Notes under the pieces: generated by a model | What the model was told of the DNA's origin: nothing | Database searches by the model: none | What the model saw: only the letters and a program-made list of their open reading frames with translations | Shown here: positions 6,869 to 14,808 of the stretch, piece after piece | Layout of the letters: each line of letters begins with the position of its first letter | Numbering within the stretch: position 1 is the stretch's first letter | Source of the DNA: Clostridia bacterium | Lineage (GTDB): Bacteria > Bacillota > Clostridia > Christensenellales > Aristaeellaceae | DNA: 64,000 nucleotides | Assembly (NCBI GenBank): GCA_017938695.1 | Contig: JAGBBA010000047.1 | Location: forward strand, 62,001 to 126,000 | Direction: 5' to 3' | Program-made: the position numbers and the translations under genes

Positions 6869-7762
6869 TTATTCAGCAAGTGATTTGGGGCCAAAGCCGT
6901 GGGGCAGCAGTTGAGCAAGTGGTGCCTGATCCACATGACCGTCCCAGGTGACGATCACGCGGATGTCCGGCGCGAATTCGTTCAGTACCTGGCGGCATGC
7001 ACCACAAGGCCAAGGGGCACTCTTTTCAGCAGCGATGGCAATGGTGGTGAACTCGGTTGCGCCCTCGCTGATGGCCTTGAACATAGCTGTGCGTTCAGCG
7101 CAGTTGGTCAGCCCGAAGGAGGCGTTTTCGATGTTGCAGCCCTGGAATACGCGGCCGTCAGCACAAAGCAGTGCTGCACCAACAGCATAGCCGGAATAAG
7201 GCGAATAGCTGCGTTCACGGGCACTGATGGCCAAAGCTAGCAACGTTTCATCGGAAATGGAAGCCTGCTCGTCGCGGCTCATGCCGACGGCATTGAGAAT
7301 CTTTTCTTCCATGGCGCGCATCCTCCGTTTGTCATTTTCTTCGATGTGATCATAGCCCATCAGGTGGCAAATGCCATGAACCAAAAGATATGCCGCCTCC
7401 CGTTGGGGCGAATGTCCATACTCCTCTGCCTGGGCCAGCACATGCGGCACAGAGAGAATCAAGTCACCCAGCATGCAGGCGTCGAGCTCGTCGTCCCATT
7501 CCATGCGGAGCAGCTTGTCCGCTTGCCCTGCGGTGACGCCCTCCGGATAGCTGACCGTTGGGAACGAAAGCACATCCGTCGCCCTGTCAACGCCGCGATG
7601 TTCACGGTTGATGACATGGATGGCATCATCGTCGCACAGACGGACAGAAACGGCGCAGGGGCGCGTGACACCTTCCATGTGCAGGGCGCAGTCGGCTGCT
7701 GCTTGCATGAGGGATAACAAAGCAGGGTCGATCGGCGTATCAATCTCCCAAAGAAGGATCAT
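6869..7762 (-). CDS. ybeY: YbeY endoribonuclease fused to cytidine deaminase
   Basis: Two enzymes are joined in 297 residues. Residues 1-160 are YbeY, an rRNA maturation endonuclease, with the zinc motif HGICHLMGYDH (His129, His133, His139). Residues about 170-297 are cytidine deaminase, with NCAERTA (Cys221 and Glu223) and PCGAC (Cys253, Cys256) for zinc and catalysis. The linker is only about ten residues and there is no internal ribosome site or stop. In Bacillus the order is ybeY, dgkA, cdd, era; here dgkA is absent and the two neighbours are fused in frame. The start overlaps the pgpH stop by ATGA. Both active sites look intact, so both activities are expected. Confidence 0.95.
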   Translation of the reverse strand: MILLWEIDTPIDPALLSLMQAAADCALHMEGVTRPCAVSVRLCDDDAIHVINREHRGVDRATDVLSFPTVSYPEGVTAGQADKLLRMEWDDELDACMLGDLILSVPHVLAQAEEYGHSPQREAAYLLVHGICHLMGYDHIEENDKRRMRAMEEKILNAVGMSRDEQASISDETLLALAISARERSYSPYSGYAVGAALLCADGRVFQGCNIENASFGLTNCAERTAMFKAISEGATEFTTIAIAAEKSAPWPCGACRQVLNEFAPDIRVIVTWDGHVDQAPLAQLLPHGFGPKSLAE

Positions 7763-10146
7763 GCTTCTTCCTCCTTCGGGGTGATGTCGGCTGTGCTGGA
7801 TGCTTCATCGCTGGCCAAGGATTGTACCTCCGCAGAAGCGGATACTTCCTCGGTTCGCTCCTGGACATCATCCTGAGTAGCAACCTCGGCCTCTTGCACA
7901 GTTTTTTCTTCAACGCCAGCCTTTTCAGCAGCTTTTTCTTCGGGCTGTGCAGGTGCTTCCTCTGGCTTAGGAGGCAGCACGGTGTTATGCCCGGGCACAT
8001 TCACGCTGGGGTACTCGATGCGCTCGTGGAACACGCCGTTCAGCACCGTGCAGAATGCCTCGCAGATGCCGTCGATGTCCCGCAGGGTCAGCGGAGAATT
8101 GCTCAGCTGGCCGTCTTCCAGCTTGCCGCGGACAAGACGCTCAATGAACTTTTCGATAGCCTGCGGCGTGGGATCGGGCATGGAACGGACGGCAGCCTCG
8201 ATGGTATCAGCCAGCATAACGATGGCACTTTCCTTGGTGGTGGGACGGGTGCCGTCGTAGCGGAAATCAGAAATATCAACGGGCTTGCCGTCGGCCATTT
8301 GCAGTGCCTTGTGGTAGAAGTACATCACGGGCGTATCGCCGTGGTGTTCCACGATGATACGCTGGATTTCCGGCGGCAGTCGGTACTTCTGCGCCAGCTG
8401 CAAGCCGTCGCGGGTGTGGGTGGTGAGGATCGCTGCGGAAACATAGGGATCCGTCCGGTCGTGGGGATTCTCCCCCATCTGGTTCTCCTTGAAGTACAGG
8501 GGCCGCTTCAGCTTGCCGATGTCGTGGAAATAGGCACCGGTACGGGCCAGCAAGGGGTTGGCACCGATGCTTTCGGCAGCGGCTTCGGAAAGATTGGCCA
8601 CAACAATAGCATGATGATAGGTGCCAGGTGCTTCGAGGAGCAAGCGGCGGAGCAGCGGCTGGTTGGGGTTGGCCAGCTCCAGCAGCTTGCTGGGGGTTGC
8701 CAGGTTGAAGGCCGTTTCAAACACGGGCTGCAGGCCAGCTGCCAGCACGCCGGAAAGTATGCCTCCGCCGATGGACCAGATCACATTGGTCAACATGCCC
8801 TGAGCGTCGCTGGAGGTCATCAGATCGACAGCCAGCATGATCATCACATTGCTCAAGGCCGCCAGCAGGCCGCATACAACGATACGCAGACGCTGAGGCT
8901 TGCCCTTCAGGAATCTGACAGAGATCACACCGCCCACCAGGCCGGTCATCAGCAGATGGATCATCTCAGCAGTGAAAGACGTATTGCTGCCCGCTACCAG
9001 GCCGCTGATCAGCAGCGACAGGCTAGCAGATGCCGCAATGCCAGCCTGGGGGCCAATTAGACCGGTCAACAGCATCGCACCCAGGGTGATGGGAGCCAGG
9101 TAGATGTGGAACAGCTTCACCATCAGCACGGCAAGCCCTTCATTGATGACCATAACCAGCATGATCACAGACATGCGGCGGATATCATGAAGGATTTCCG
9201 GTGTCAGCATGGCCAGCAGGAAGGTCATTAACAAAACTGATGTCACAACAAGCAGTGCTGCGCCGCCATAAATGGAGAGATCGTAGTTGTTATCCTCCAG
9301 CAGGCCCAGCTCCCGGAGCATAGCCAGCTGATTGGAGGTGACACGCTCGCCTTCACGGATGATGTTTTGTCCCTGCAGGAACATAACCGGTTCGACTGCC
9401 GCCATAGCCTTTTCACGGGCGGCTTCGGTGGCTTCCTGTTCGATGACCATGTTGGGCTGCACGCAGGAGCGCAGCACGCTCTGCACAATGTTCTGGAACA
9501 GTGAAATTTCGACCTTGTAGCCTACGATCTGCAGGATCGTCTGGATGGACTGATTAACCTGTCCCTCGCGGATGGTGGTATTCAGGGCATTGGAAACGGC
9601 CGTGGTCACAGCGGACACCATTTCGTCGTAGTCCTCTGTGTCGGTGCGCAGGAGGGTCATCGCCTGATAGCGGCTCAGCTCCAGGTCGGTTACCAGGTTC
9701 TGGGCGTATTCAATGGCGGAATCCTCAAAGGTATGATAGCGCAGGCTTTCGGCGGTCTGGCCCTCTTCACGCAGGGTCAGACCGTATTGCTGCACAGTAC
9801 GCAGCTGAGTGAAAAGCCGGTTCAGGTCGCCCATAACCTGCTCGGTTGCACCTTCCTTCAAATGGTAGGTAGGCTCCACTGCATTGGCAGCAGCTTTGCG
9901 CTTTTCTTCGGTAGTCAGTTGATCCACCACATCTTTGGTGGCGGTGATGGTCTGGTGCGAGATCGCGCCGACCTTTAGGTTGTATCGCTGGGGAGCGCAG
10001 GCAGCGGCAAAAATGGCAAACAGAACCAGCGTGCCAACCAGAACGATCAGCATGCACCGGGCTTCAACACCGCGGAACCATGTCATCAGGTGCCGGATGC
10101 CGCCAGACTTGCTTTTTCCCTTTTCACTCCATTTCGGGCGCATCAT
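7759..10146 (-). CDS. pgpH: Membrane HD-domain phosphodiesterase, PgpH/YqfF family (c-di-AMP)
   Basis: Members degrade cyclic di-AMP at the membrane. The order of domains is: one N-terminal membrane helix (about residues 30-50), a large extracytoplasmic 7TMR-HDED region, a seven-helix membrane block (about 285-480), and a cytoplasmic HD domain with TYHHAIVV, HDIGKLKRPLYF and VEHHGDT. At 795 residues it is longer than usual because about 75 residues at the C-terminus form an acidic Glu/Ala/Ser-rich low-complexity tail after the HD domain. It overlaps both phoH and ybeY-cdd by a few bases, so the genes are probably translationally coupled. The start at 10146 has GGAG eight bases upstream. Confidence 0.95.
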   Translation of the reverse strand: MMRPKWSEKGKSKSGGIRHLMTWFRGVEARCMLIVLVGTLVLFAIFAAACAPQRYNLKVGAISHQTITATKDVVDQLTTEEKRKAAANAVEPTYHLKEGATEQVMGDLNRLFTQLRTVQQYGLTLREEGQTAESLRYHTFEDSAIEYAQNLVTDLELSRYQAMTLLRTDTEDYDEMVSAVTTAVSNALNTTIREGQVNQSIQTILQIVGYKVEISLFQNIVQSVLRSCVQPNMVIEQEATEAAREKAMAAVEPVMFLQGQNIIREGERVTSNQLAMLRELGLLEDNNYDLSIYGGAALLVVTSVLLMTFLLAMLTPEILHDIRRMSVIMLVMVINEGLAVLMVKLFHIYLAPITLGAMLLTGLIGPQAGIAASASLSLLISGLVAGSNTSFTAEMIHLLMTGLVGGVISVRFLKGKPQRLRIVVCGLLAALSNVMIMLAVDLMTSSDAQGMLTNVIWSIGGGILSGVLAAGLQPVFETAFNLATPSKLLELANPNQPLLRRLLLEAPGTYHHAIVVANLSEAAAESIGANPLLARTGAYFHDIGKLKRPLYFKENQMGENPHDRTDPYVSAAILTTHTRDGLQLAQKYRLPPEIQRIIVEHHGDTPVMYFYHKALQMADGKPVDISDFRYDGTRPTTKESAIVMLADTIEAAVRSMPDPTPQAIEKFIERLVRGKLEDGQLSNSPLTLRDIDGICEAFCTVLNGVFHERIEYPSVNVPGHNTVLPPKPEEAPAQPEEKAAEKAGVEEKTVQEAEVATQDDVQERTEEVSASAEVQSLASDEASSTADITPKEEEA

Positions 10147-11123
10147 GGATGATTCTCCTTTTCGTTGCTGTAATAAGCGTCGTATGCCTGTACGATCTGC
10201 TGCACCAGTTCATGGCGAACCACGTCCTTGTGGGTCAGCTTCACCATGCCGATGGCAGGGATATCTTTCAAAATTTCAATGGCTTCAGCCAGGCCGGACT
10301 TCTTGCCGTAAGGCAGGTCGGTCTGTGTGATGTCACCCGTGACCACGACCTTGGAATTAAAGCCAAGGCGCGTCAGGAACATCTTCATCTGTTCAGAGGT
10401 GGTGTTCTGCGCTTCGTCCAGGATGATGAAGGAATCGCTCAAAGTGCGGCCGCGCATATAGGCCAGCGGAGCCACTTCCACCACGCCGCGCTCCACCATT
10501 TTCTGATAGGAATCCACGCCCATGAAATCGTAGAGGGCGTCGTACAGCGGGCGCAGATAGGGATCGACCTTCTGGGTCAGGTCGCCGGGCAGGAAGCCCA
10601 GCTTTTCGCCAGCCTCCACCGCAGGACGGGTCAGAACGATCCGCTCGATTTCCTTGTTTTTCAGCGCAACAACGGCCAAAGCCATCGCCAAATAGGTTTT
10701 ACCCGTACCAGCCGGGCCGACAGCAAAGGTCAGATCGTGATCGCGGATGGCCTGCACATATTCCTGCTGGCCCAGGGTCTTGCAACGGATTTGCTTGCCG
10801 CGGTGGGTAATGGCCACCACGCTGCGCAGGATCTCGTCGATCATATCCACCTTGCCTTCTCGGGCCAGGGCAATGGCATAACGGATCCGCGTGCGGTCCA
10901 CCAACTCATGGCGATGGATCATATCCACCAGCTTTTCGATCACGCTGGCGGCCAGTTCAGTATCGTTTTCTTCGCCTGTAATGGCCAGTTCAGCTCCGCG
11001 CAGCGCGATGGTCACGCCGCACTCCTGCTCAATAAGGGCTACGTTCTGGTCGTTCAGGCCAAACAGGGACATGTAGGCATCCATGGAATCAACAGAGAGC
11101 ATCAGTTTCTTGACATGTGGCAA
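10143..11123 (-). CDS. phoH: PhoH-like ATPase
   Basis: The protein has 326 residues. An N-terminal KH-like segment begins with LMLSVDSMDAYMSLFGLNDQN; the P-loop GPAGTGKTYLA and the Walker B ending ILDEAQNTT define the PhoH/YbeZ family, which acts with YbeY on rRNA. The N-terminal match to other PhoH proteins favours the TTG start at 11123, which has AAGGA eight bases upstream; the next ATG (11102) would trim conserved sequence. It stands between yqfD and pgpH as in Bacillus and most Clostridia, and overlaps pgpH by ATGA. Confidence 0.95.
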   Translation of the reverse strand: MPHVKKLMLSVDSMDAYMSLFGLNDQNVALIEQECGVTIALRGAELAITGEENDTELAASVIEKLVDMIHRHELVDRTRIRYAIALAREGKVDMIDEILRSVVAITHRGKQIRCKTLGQQEYVQAIRDHDLTFAVGPAGTGKTYLAMALAVVALKNKEIERIVLTRPAVEAGEKLGFLPGDLTQKVDPYLRPLYDALYDFMGVDSYQKMVERGVVEVAPLAYMRGRTLSDSFIILDEAQNTTSEQMKMFLTRLGFNSKVVVTGDITQTDLPYGKKSGLAEAIEILKDIPAIGMVKLTHKDVVRHELVQQIVQAYDAYYSNEKENHP

Positions 11124-11181
11124 AAGGAGGTTCCTTCCTTTCTCGCTGCTTAATTTCCGGAGCAGCCATGCCGGAGAGGCA

Positions 11182-12327
11182 CTAAGGCTCGTATCTTACA
11201 GGCTGAGCGATATCCATGATCCACTCCCCTGTGGCAATAGCCTCTATTTCCTCATCTTCTATCATACAACAATCTACCCATTTGTCAACTAAATCATCAC
11301 GTTTTCCGGCCTTTTCAGCAAGCAGACGAAGGGCGGCTGCACTTGCTTCCGCCTGTACTTCGTCTGCGTTTCGCCTGAATTTGGAAAGCTCTGCTTCCAT
11401 GTGTGTTTCCACGACATAGCGCAGTGGAAGAAAGAGGCCTGCAAGCGGCATTTCACTTCGCCTGACATCCTCGGTTTCGTAGACGCGATCCTGCATGGGC
11501 CACCAATCGAACCAGGGACCGGTAATCATCCAGTCAACTGTCTGTCGACCAGTGTAGTGCGTTTCTGTCGCATGCACCGGAATACGGGCTGTTGCACTTT
11601 CCCACACCCGGGCATAAACCTGGCCCCGGGCCATGACAGGTATGGTTGTGTCCCCTGCCATTCGTTCAACACCCTGGATCAGCACCTGTCCCTTATGAAC
11701 CACATCGCCGGGTTTGACCACATCTGTGCCAGCTAATGTGATGACGCTTTCCACAATGCCGTCGCACGCAGCTACGATATTGCCTGACCCTTGATGTGAA
11801 ATCGTGTCGCCGACGGGTGTACCCTCGATGAACTGAATCCGCAGCATTCCCCCTCGCCAGCCGCAATCTGCCCATGCAATATTGGGATAACGCCATTCCA
11901 GTGCATCCCGCAGCATGCTTAGATCAATGCTGCGCTTCAGCATCATGGGACGGATACCATGCTGTGCCAAATAAGCTTTCGTGTCAGCTGCATACAGATC
12001 AGCACTAGATACGTCAACATGCCATACAAACTGCGTGGATAGCATCAGCAGTGCCAATACAAGGATCACGCCAGCAGCCAGCAGCTTGTGTGCACGCAGC
12101 TTGTCAAGCGACCTGCCCCATCCGTGACGGACACCTGTAATAAACCGCCAACCGCCCTGATCTGCGATGTTTTGAAGAAGCGGTAGGTTTTCTTCCATGG
12201 TGCAAGCTGTCAGCGTTCTCCCCTTGCGCTTAATGGAGTTGACAGACAGCCCCATGTCAGCTGCCTGACGCAGAAAACGTTCAAGATTGAGTCCTTCCAC
12301 GCGAAATGAACGCAATATCCCTCTCAT
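11182..12327 (-). CDS. yqfD: Sporulation membrane protein YqfD
   Basis: YqfD (also called the stage IV sporulation protein of Clostridia) is needed for efficient sporulation, but its molecular role is not settled. The 381 residues begin with a cytoplasmic part (about 1-85), have one membrane helix (VILVLALLMLSTQFVWHVDV, about 89-108), then a long extracytoplasmic part with CDGIVESVITLAGTDVVKPG, a lipoyl-like hairpin typical of the family. The start overlaps the yqfC stop in ATGA. It heads the phoH-pgpH-ybeY block, the normal Firmicutes arrangement, but the 58-base gap to phoH is larger than the other joins. Confidence 0.93.
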   Translation of the reverse strand: MRGILRSFRVEGLNLERFLRQAADMGLSVNSIKRKGRTLTACTMEENLPLLQNIADQGGWRFITGVRHGWGRSLDKLRAHKLLAAGVILVLALLMLSTQFVWHVDVSSADLYAADTKAYLAQHGIRPMMLKRSIDLSMLRDALEWRYPNIAWADCGWRGGMLRIQFIEGTPVGDTISHQGSGNIVAACDGIVESVITLAGTDVVKPGDVVHKGQVLIQGVERMAGDTTIPVMARGQVYARVWESATARIPVHATETHYTGRQTVDWMITGPWFDWWPMQDRVYETEDVRRSEMPLAGLFLPLRYVVETHMEAELSKFRRNADEVQAEASAAALRLLAEKAGKRDDLVDKWVDCCMIEDEEIEAIATGEWIMDIAQPVRYEP

Positions 12328-12578
12328 GATGGCTTGCCTCCATAGGAAATGCTGCTGAAAGTCCCCGACAGAACCGCTTCGGATGCGCTATACTGCTTAA
12401 TGTGGATCTGCTGGCCGCTGATCGTCACAGCACCTAACGACGTTTGAAAGGTCACACGATCTTCCTGGTAGGAAAGCAGCCCTTTGTGCTGTTCAAGATG
12501 GATCAGCGTTTGCCCTGTCATGGTGATCTTTGGCACATCGCTTATCAGCTCTGGCGGAAATAAGCTTGATTCGTGCAT
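12324..12578 (-). CDS. yqfC: Sporulation protein YqfC
   Basis: A small 84-residue protein of the YqfC family, first gene of the operon. The middle part (MTGQTLIHLEQHKGLLSY then VTISGQQIHIKQYS) is typical. In B. subtilis yqfC lies immediately before yqfD and both are sporulation genes of unclear mechanism. I chose the ATG at 12578, eight bases after AGGGGG, over a GTG at 12587. The region between it and the divergent mreB-like gene holds the mreB promoter; I could not identify a sigma-E-type promoter with confidence for yqfC. Confidence 0.9.
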   Translation of the reverse strand: MHESSLFPPELISDVPKITMTGQTLIHLEQHKGLLSYQEDRVTFQTSLGAVTISGQQIHIKQYSASEAVLSGTFSSISYGGKPS

Positions 12579-12643
12579 AGCCCACACCCCCTGTTATCAA
12601 CCTATGCAGGGGTAACTCGTAACATTTCAGCAGGAAAAAGGAG

Positions 12644-12672
12644 TTTACGCCGCTGGAGAAGAATGTTATAAT
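12644..12672 (+). promoter_or_regulatory. Promoter of the MreB-family gene
   Basis: TTTACG (12644-12649) and TATAAT (12667-12672) with a 17-base spacer; the start codon lies 44 bases downstream. The -10 is perfect and the -35 weak. Confidence 0.65.
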
Positions 12673-12715
12673 AATCTGGTTTTGATTCCCAACAAAAAGA
12701 CAGGTGGTTATTTAC

Positions 12716-13741
12716 ATGGCGCAAGTAAACGATATCGGCATTGATCTGGGCACATCCAATGTGCTGATTTATATGAAAGGCAAGGGCATCGTTCTGCGTG
12801 AACCGGCAGTGGTTGCCATTGAGCGCGAATCCAAAAAGGTGCTGGCCGTCGGCAACGACGCCTATCGGATGATCGGCCGTACCCCTAACAATGTGCTGGC
12901 GGTGCGTCCGCTGCGCCAGGGCACGGTGGCTGATTTTGAACTGACCAGCACCATGCTGCGCTATTTTGTCGGCAATGTGGTTGGTCGCAGAATGTTCTCT
13001 CGCCCCCGCGCGGTGATCTCCGTCCCCTCCGGCGTGAACGAGGTGGAAAAGCGGTCCATCATCAGCATCATGTTTGACGCCGGCATGCGCCGCACTCAGC
13101 TGCTGGATCGTCCTGTCGCCGCCGCTCTGGGCGTGGGCCTGCAGTTCCAGGAAGCCTACGGCACCATGATCGTTGACATGGGCGCAGGCGTAACGGACAT
13201 TGCAGTGCTCTCCATGGGCGAAGTGGTCGTCGCCAGCTGCGTACCCATCGGCGGCGATTACTTCGATGATGCCATCATCCGCTACCTGCGCAAGAAGCAT
13301 AATTTGCTCATTGGTGAGCGCACGGCGGAAGAGATCAAGGTGAACATCGGCTGTGCGATCCCCATGGCCAGCGAGATCACCATGGACGTGACCGGCCGCA
13401 ACCTGATCTCTGGCATGCCCAAGACCCAGGCCATCACCTCTGCGGATATCTTCGAGGCTCTGAAGGATCCGGTAAGTGAGTTGATCGAAGCCATTCAGGC
13501 GGTGATCGAGCGCACTCCCCCGCAGCTTGCATCCGATATTTTTGAGGACGGCATCGTGTTCAGCGGCGGTGCAGCTGCCCTGAACGGCTTGTCCGAGGCG
13601 ATCTACGCCGCCCTGAAGGTTCCCTGCGGCGTGGCGGATGATCCCCAGACCAGCGTAGTCATGGGGTGCGGACGCGCCTTGGAAGACCTTGGAGCTGTCA
13701 AGCACCTGCTGGGCGACGGTCGCAGCGGCTGGAACCGTTAA
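12716..13741 (+). CDS. mreB: MreB/Mbl family actin-like protein
   Basis: Bacterial actin that guides lateral cell-wall synthesis in rod cells. The 341 residues show phosphate loop 1 (DIGIDLGTSNVLIYMKGKG), phosphate loop 2 (DMGAGVTDIAVLS), the connecting motif DRPVAAALGVG, and the adenosine loop FSGGAAAL. It stands alone, without mreC, mreD or pbp2, as Mbl does in some species, so it could be the Mbl or MreBH paralogue rather than the main MreB. Its promoter is clear and a terminator follows. The ATG at 12716 has a weak CAGGTGG site; the ATG 12 bases upstream lies too close to that site. Confidence 0.93.
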   Translation: MAQVNDIGIDLGTSNVLIYMKGKGIVLREPAVVAIERESKKVLAVGNDAYRMIGRTPNNVLAVRPLRQGTVADFELTSTMLRYFVGNVVGRRMFSRPRAVISVPSGVNEVEKRSIISIMFDAGMRRTQLLDRPVAAALGVGLQFQEAYGTMIVDMGAGVTDIAVLSMGEVVVASCVPIGGDYFDDAIIRYLRKKHNLLIGERTAEEIKVNIGCAIPMASEITMDVTGRNLISGMPKTQAITSADIFEALKDPVSELIEAIQAVIERTPPQLASDIFEDGIVFSGGAAALNGLSEAIYAALKVPCGVADDPQTSVVMGCGRALEDLGAVKHLLGDGRSGWNR

Positions 13742-13756
13742 TCAGACCAAATAAGA

Positions 13757-13796
13757 AAGACGGCGTATTCCTGTGTGGAATGCGCCGTCTTTTTTG
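13757..13796 (+). terminator. Terminator of the mreB-like gene
   Basis: AAGACGGCGTATTCC pairs with GGAATGCGCCGTCTT (15 positions with one G-T pair) around a TGTGT loop, then a run of six Ts. Confidence 0.9.
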
Positions 13797-13827
13797 TTCA
13801 TACCTTTCCATACGGAGGTGAAACGTT

Positions 13828-14256
13828 ATGACTGATTTGGAATTGTTCGCCCGTTTGATCCAGTGCGAAGCCGGCGGCGAAGGCGATAACGGCATGCGCG
13901 CGGTAGCGTCAGTGGTGATGAACCGGGTCAAGACGCGCACCGGAGAGTATGGGCGGTACAATACCATCCGGGATGTGATCTACCAGACTGGCCAGTTCAA
14001 CTGTGCCAGAACGGAGCTGGGCGGCAAACCCAACTACCAGAATGTTTACAACATGACGCCCGGTCAGGTGCATTACGATATTGCCAATTGGGCTATCAAT
14101 GGCGGCAGGCTGGCCAATCTGTGGCAAGCACTTTGGTTTTACAATCCCTATTCCCCTACCTGTCGGAATAATTTTCCCTCATCGGTAGGCTACTTTGTCA
14201 TCCGCATTGGCGACCACTGCTTCTATAATCCGGCAGCATCCTATGCACAAACATGA
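13828..14256 (+). CDS. SleB/CwlJ-type cell wall hydrolase domain protein
   Basis: The 142 residues are essentially one hydrolase domain of the SleB/CwlJ family (lytic enzymes that degrade spore cortex): LFARLIQCEAGGEGDNGMRA holds the catalytic glutamate, followed by VASVVMNRV and a C-terminal WFYNPYSPT and FYNPA. There is no signal peptide and no peptidoglycan-binding domain, which fits CwlJ-like proteins that are deposited on the spore from the mother cell rather than exported. A perfect GGAGG precedes the ATG. It is monocistronic between a terminator and the convergent GNAT gene. A role in spore germination is inferred. Confidence 0.88.
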   Translation: MTDLELFARLIQCEAGGEGDNGMRAVASVVMNRVKTRTGEYGRYNTIRDVIYQTGQFNCARTELGGKPNYQNVYNMTPGQVHYDIANWAINGGRLANLWQALWFYNPYSPTCRNNFPSSVGYFVIRIGDHCFYNPAASYAQT

Positions 14257-14715
14257 TCAGAGCTTCATCACCAGGATCAGACAGGGGTTGTGCTCATCCC
14301 ACAGCGTAGGAAATACTTCCAGGGGCGCAAAGCCCATGCTTTCGTAAAACAAACGGGTATCGTCATAATTGTCATAGTATCCACCAGCCACGGTTTTAAC
14401 CTGAGCGTACTGATAGCCACGCTGGACAGCGGCTTGCTTGAAAGCATCAAACAAAGCGCGCCCAATTCCATGGCGATGGTACTTCTTCATGACGCCCATC
14501 ACACAGAGTTCAGCTGTGGCAGGGCTGGTTTCCTTCAGCACAATGAACCCGACAGGTTCACCATCGACCTCAGCCGCGAAGAAAGGAAGCTGCTCACTTT
14601 CGGCAATATAAGCCTCCGTGGATTCAGGAATACCGAACCATTCCGGCAAATCCGCCAGCACACGGGTGGCGATAGCGCGCTTCTGGGCAGGAACGTGGAC
14701 TTCATAAACCATCAT
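14257..14715 (-). CDS. GNAT family N-acetyltransferase
   Basis: The 152-residue protein carries the acetyl-CoA binding motif, V-x-x-x-x-RHGIGRALF (KKYHRHGIGRALFDAF), preceded by VGFIVLK and followed by LFYESMGFAPLE, the usual GNAT layout. The acceptor cannot be told; the family includes acetylation of amines, amino acids and antibiotics. Two adjacent ATG codons (14715 and 14712) follow GAGGTGATC, and either could be used. The stop abuts the SleB gene on the other strand. Confidence 0.85.
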   Translation of the reverse strand: MMVYEVHVPAQKRAIATRVLADLPEWFGIPESTEAYIAESEQLPFFAAEVDGEPVGFIVLKETSPATAELCVMGVMKKYHRHGIGRALFDAFKQAAVQRGYQYAQVKTVAGGYYDNYDDTRLFYESMGFAPLEVFPTLWDEHNPCLILVMKL

Positions 14716-14808
14716 GATCACCTCACTGCCATTATACATACACGTCAAAGCTGGCGCAACAAGAGAATATGTGATACAATATCTCCCGACACAAAGGGGG
14801 ATTTTTTC

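Noticed and set aside
12579..12643. Sigma-E or sigma-K promoter for yqfC
   Set aside because: Short CATA-type matches occur, but none had both elements at the right spacing.
12602..13705. Minus-strand 367-codon frame over the mreB-like gene
   Set aside because: It overlaps an actin-like gene with intact phosphate loops, and its composition (Asp, Gly, His and Ala rich) is typical of an antisense shadow.
14744..14780. ABC-F promoter with TACAAT at 14775-14780
   Set aside because: The -10-like hexamer is good, but no -35 hexamer at 16-18 bases is convincing, so I left it out of the feature list.
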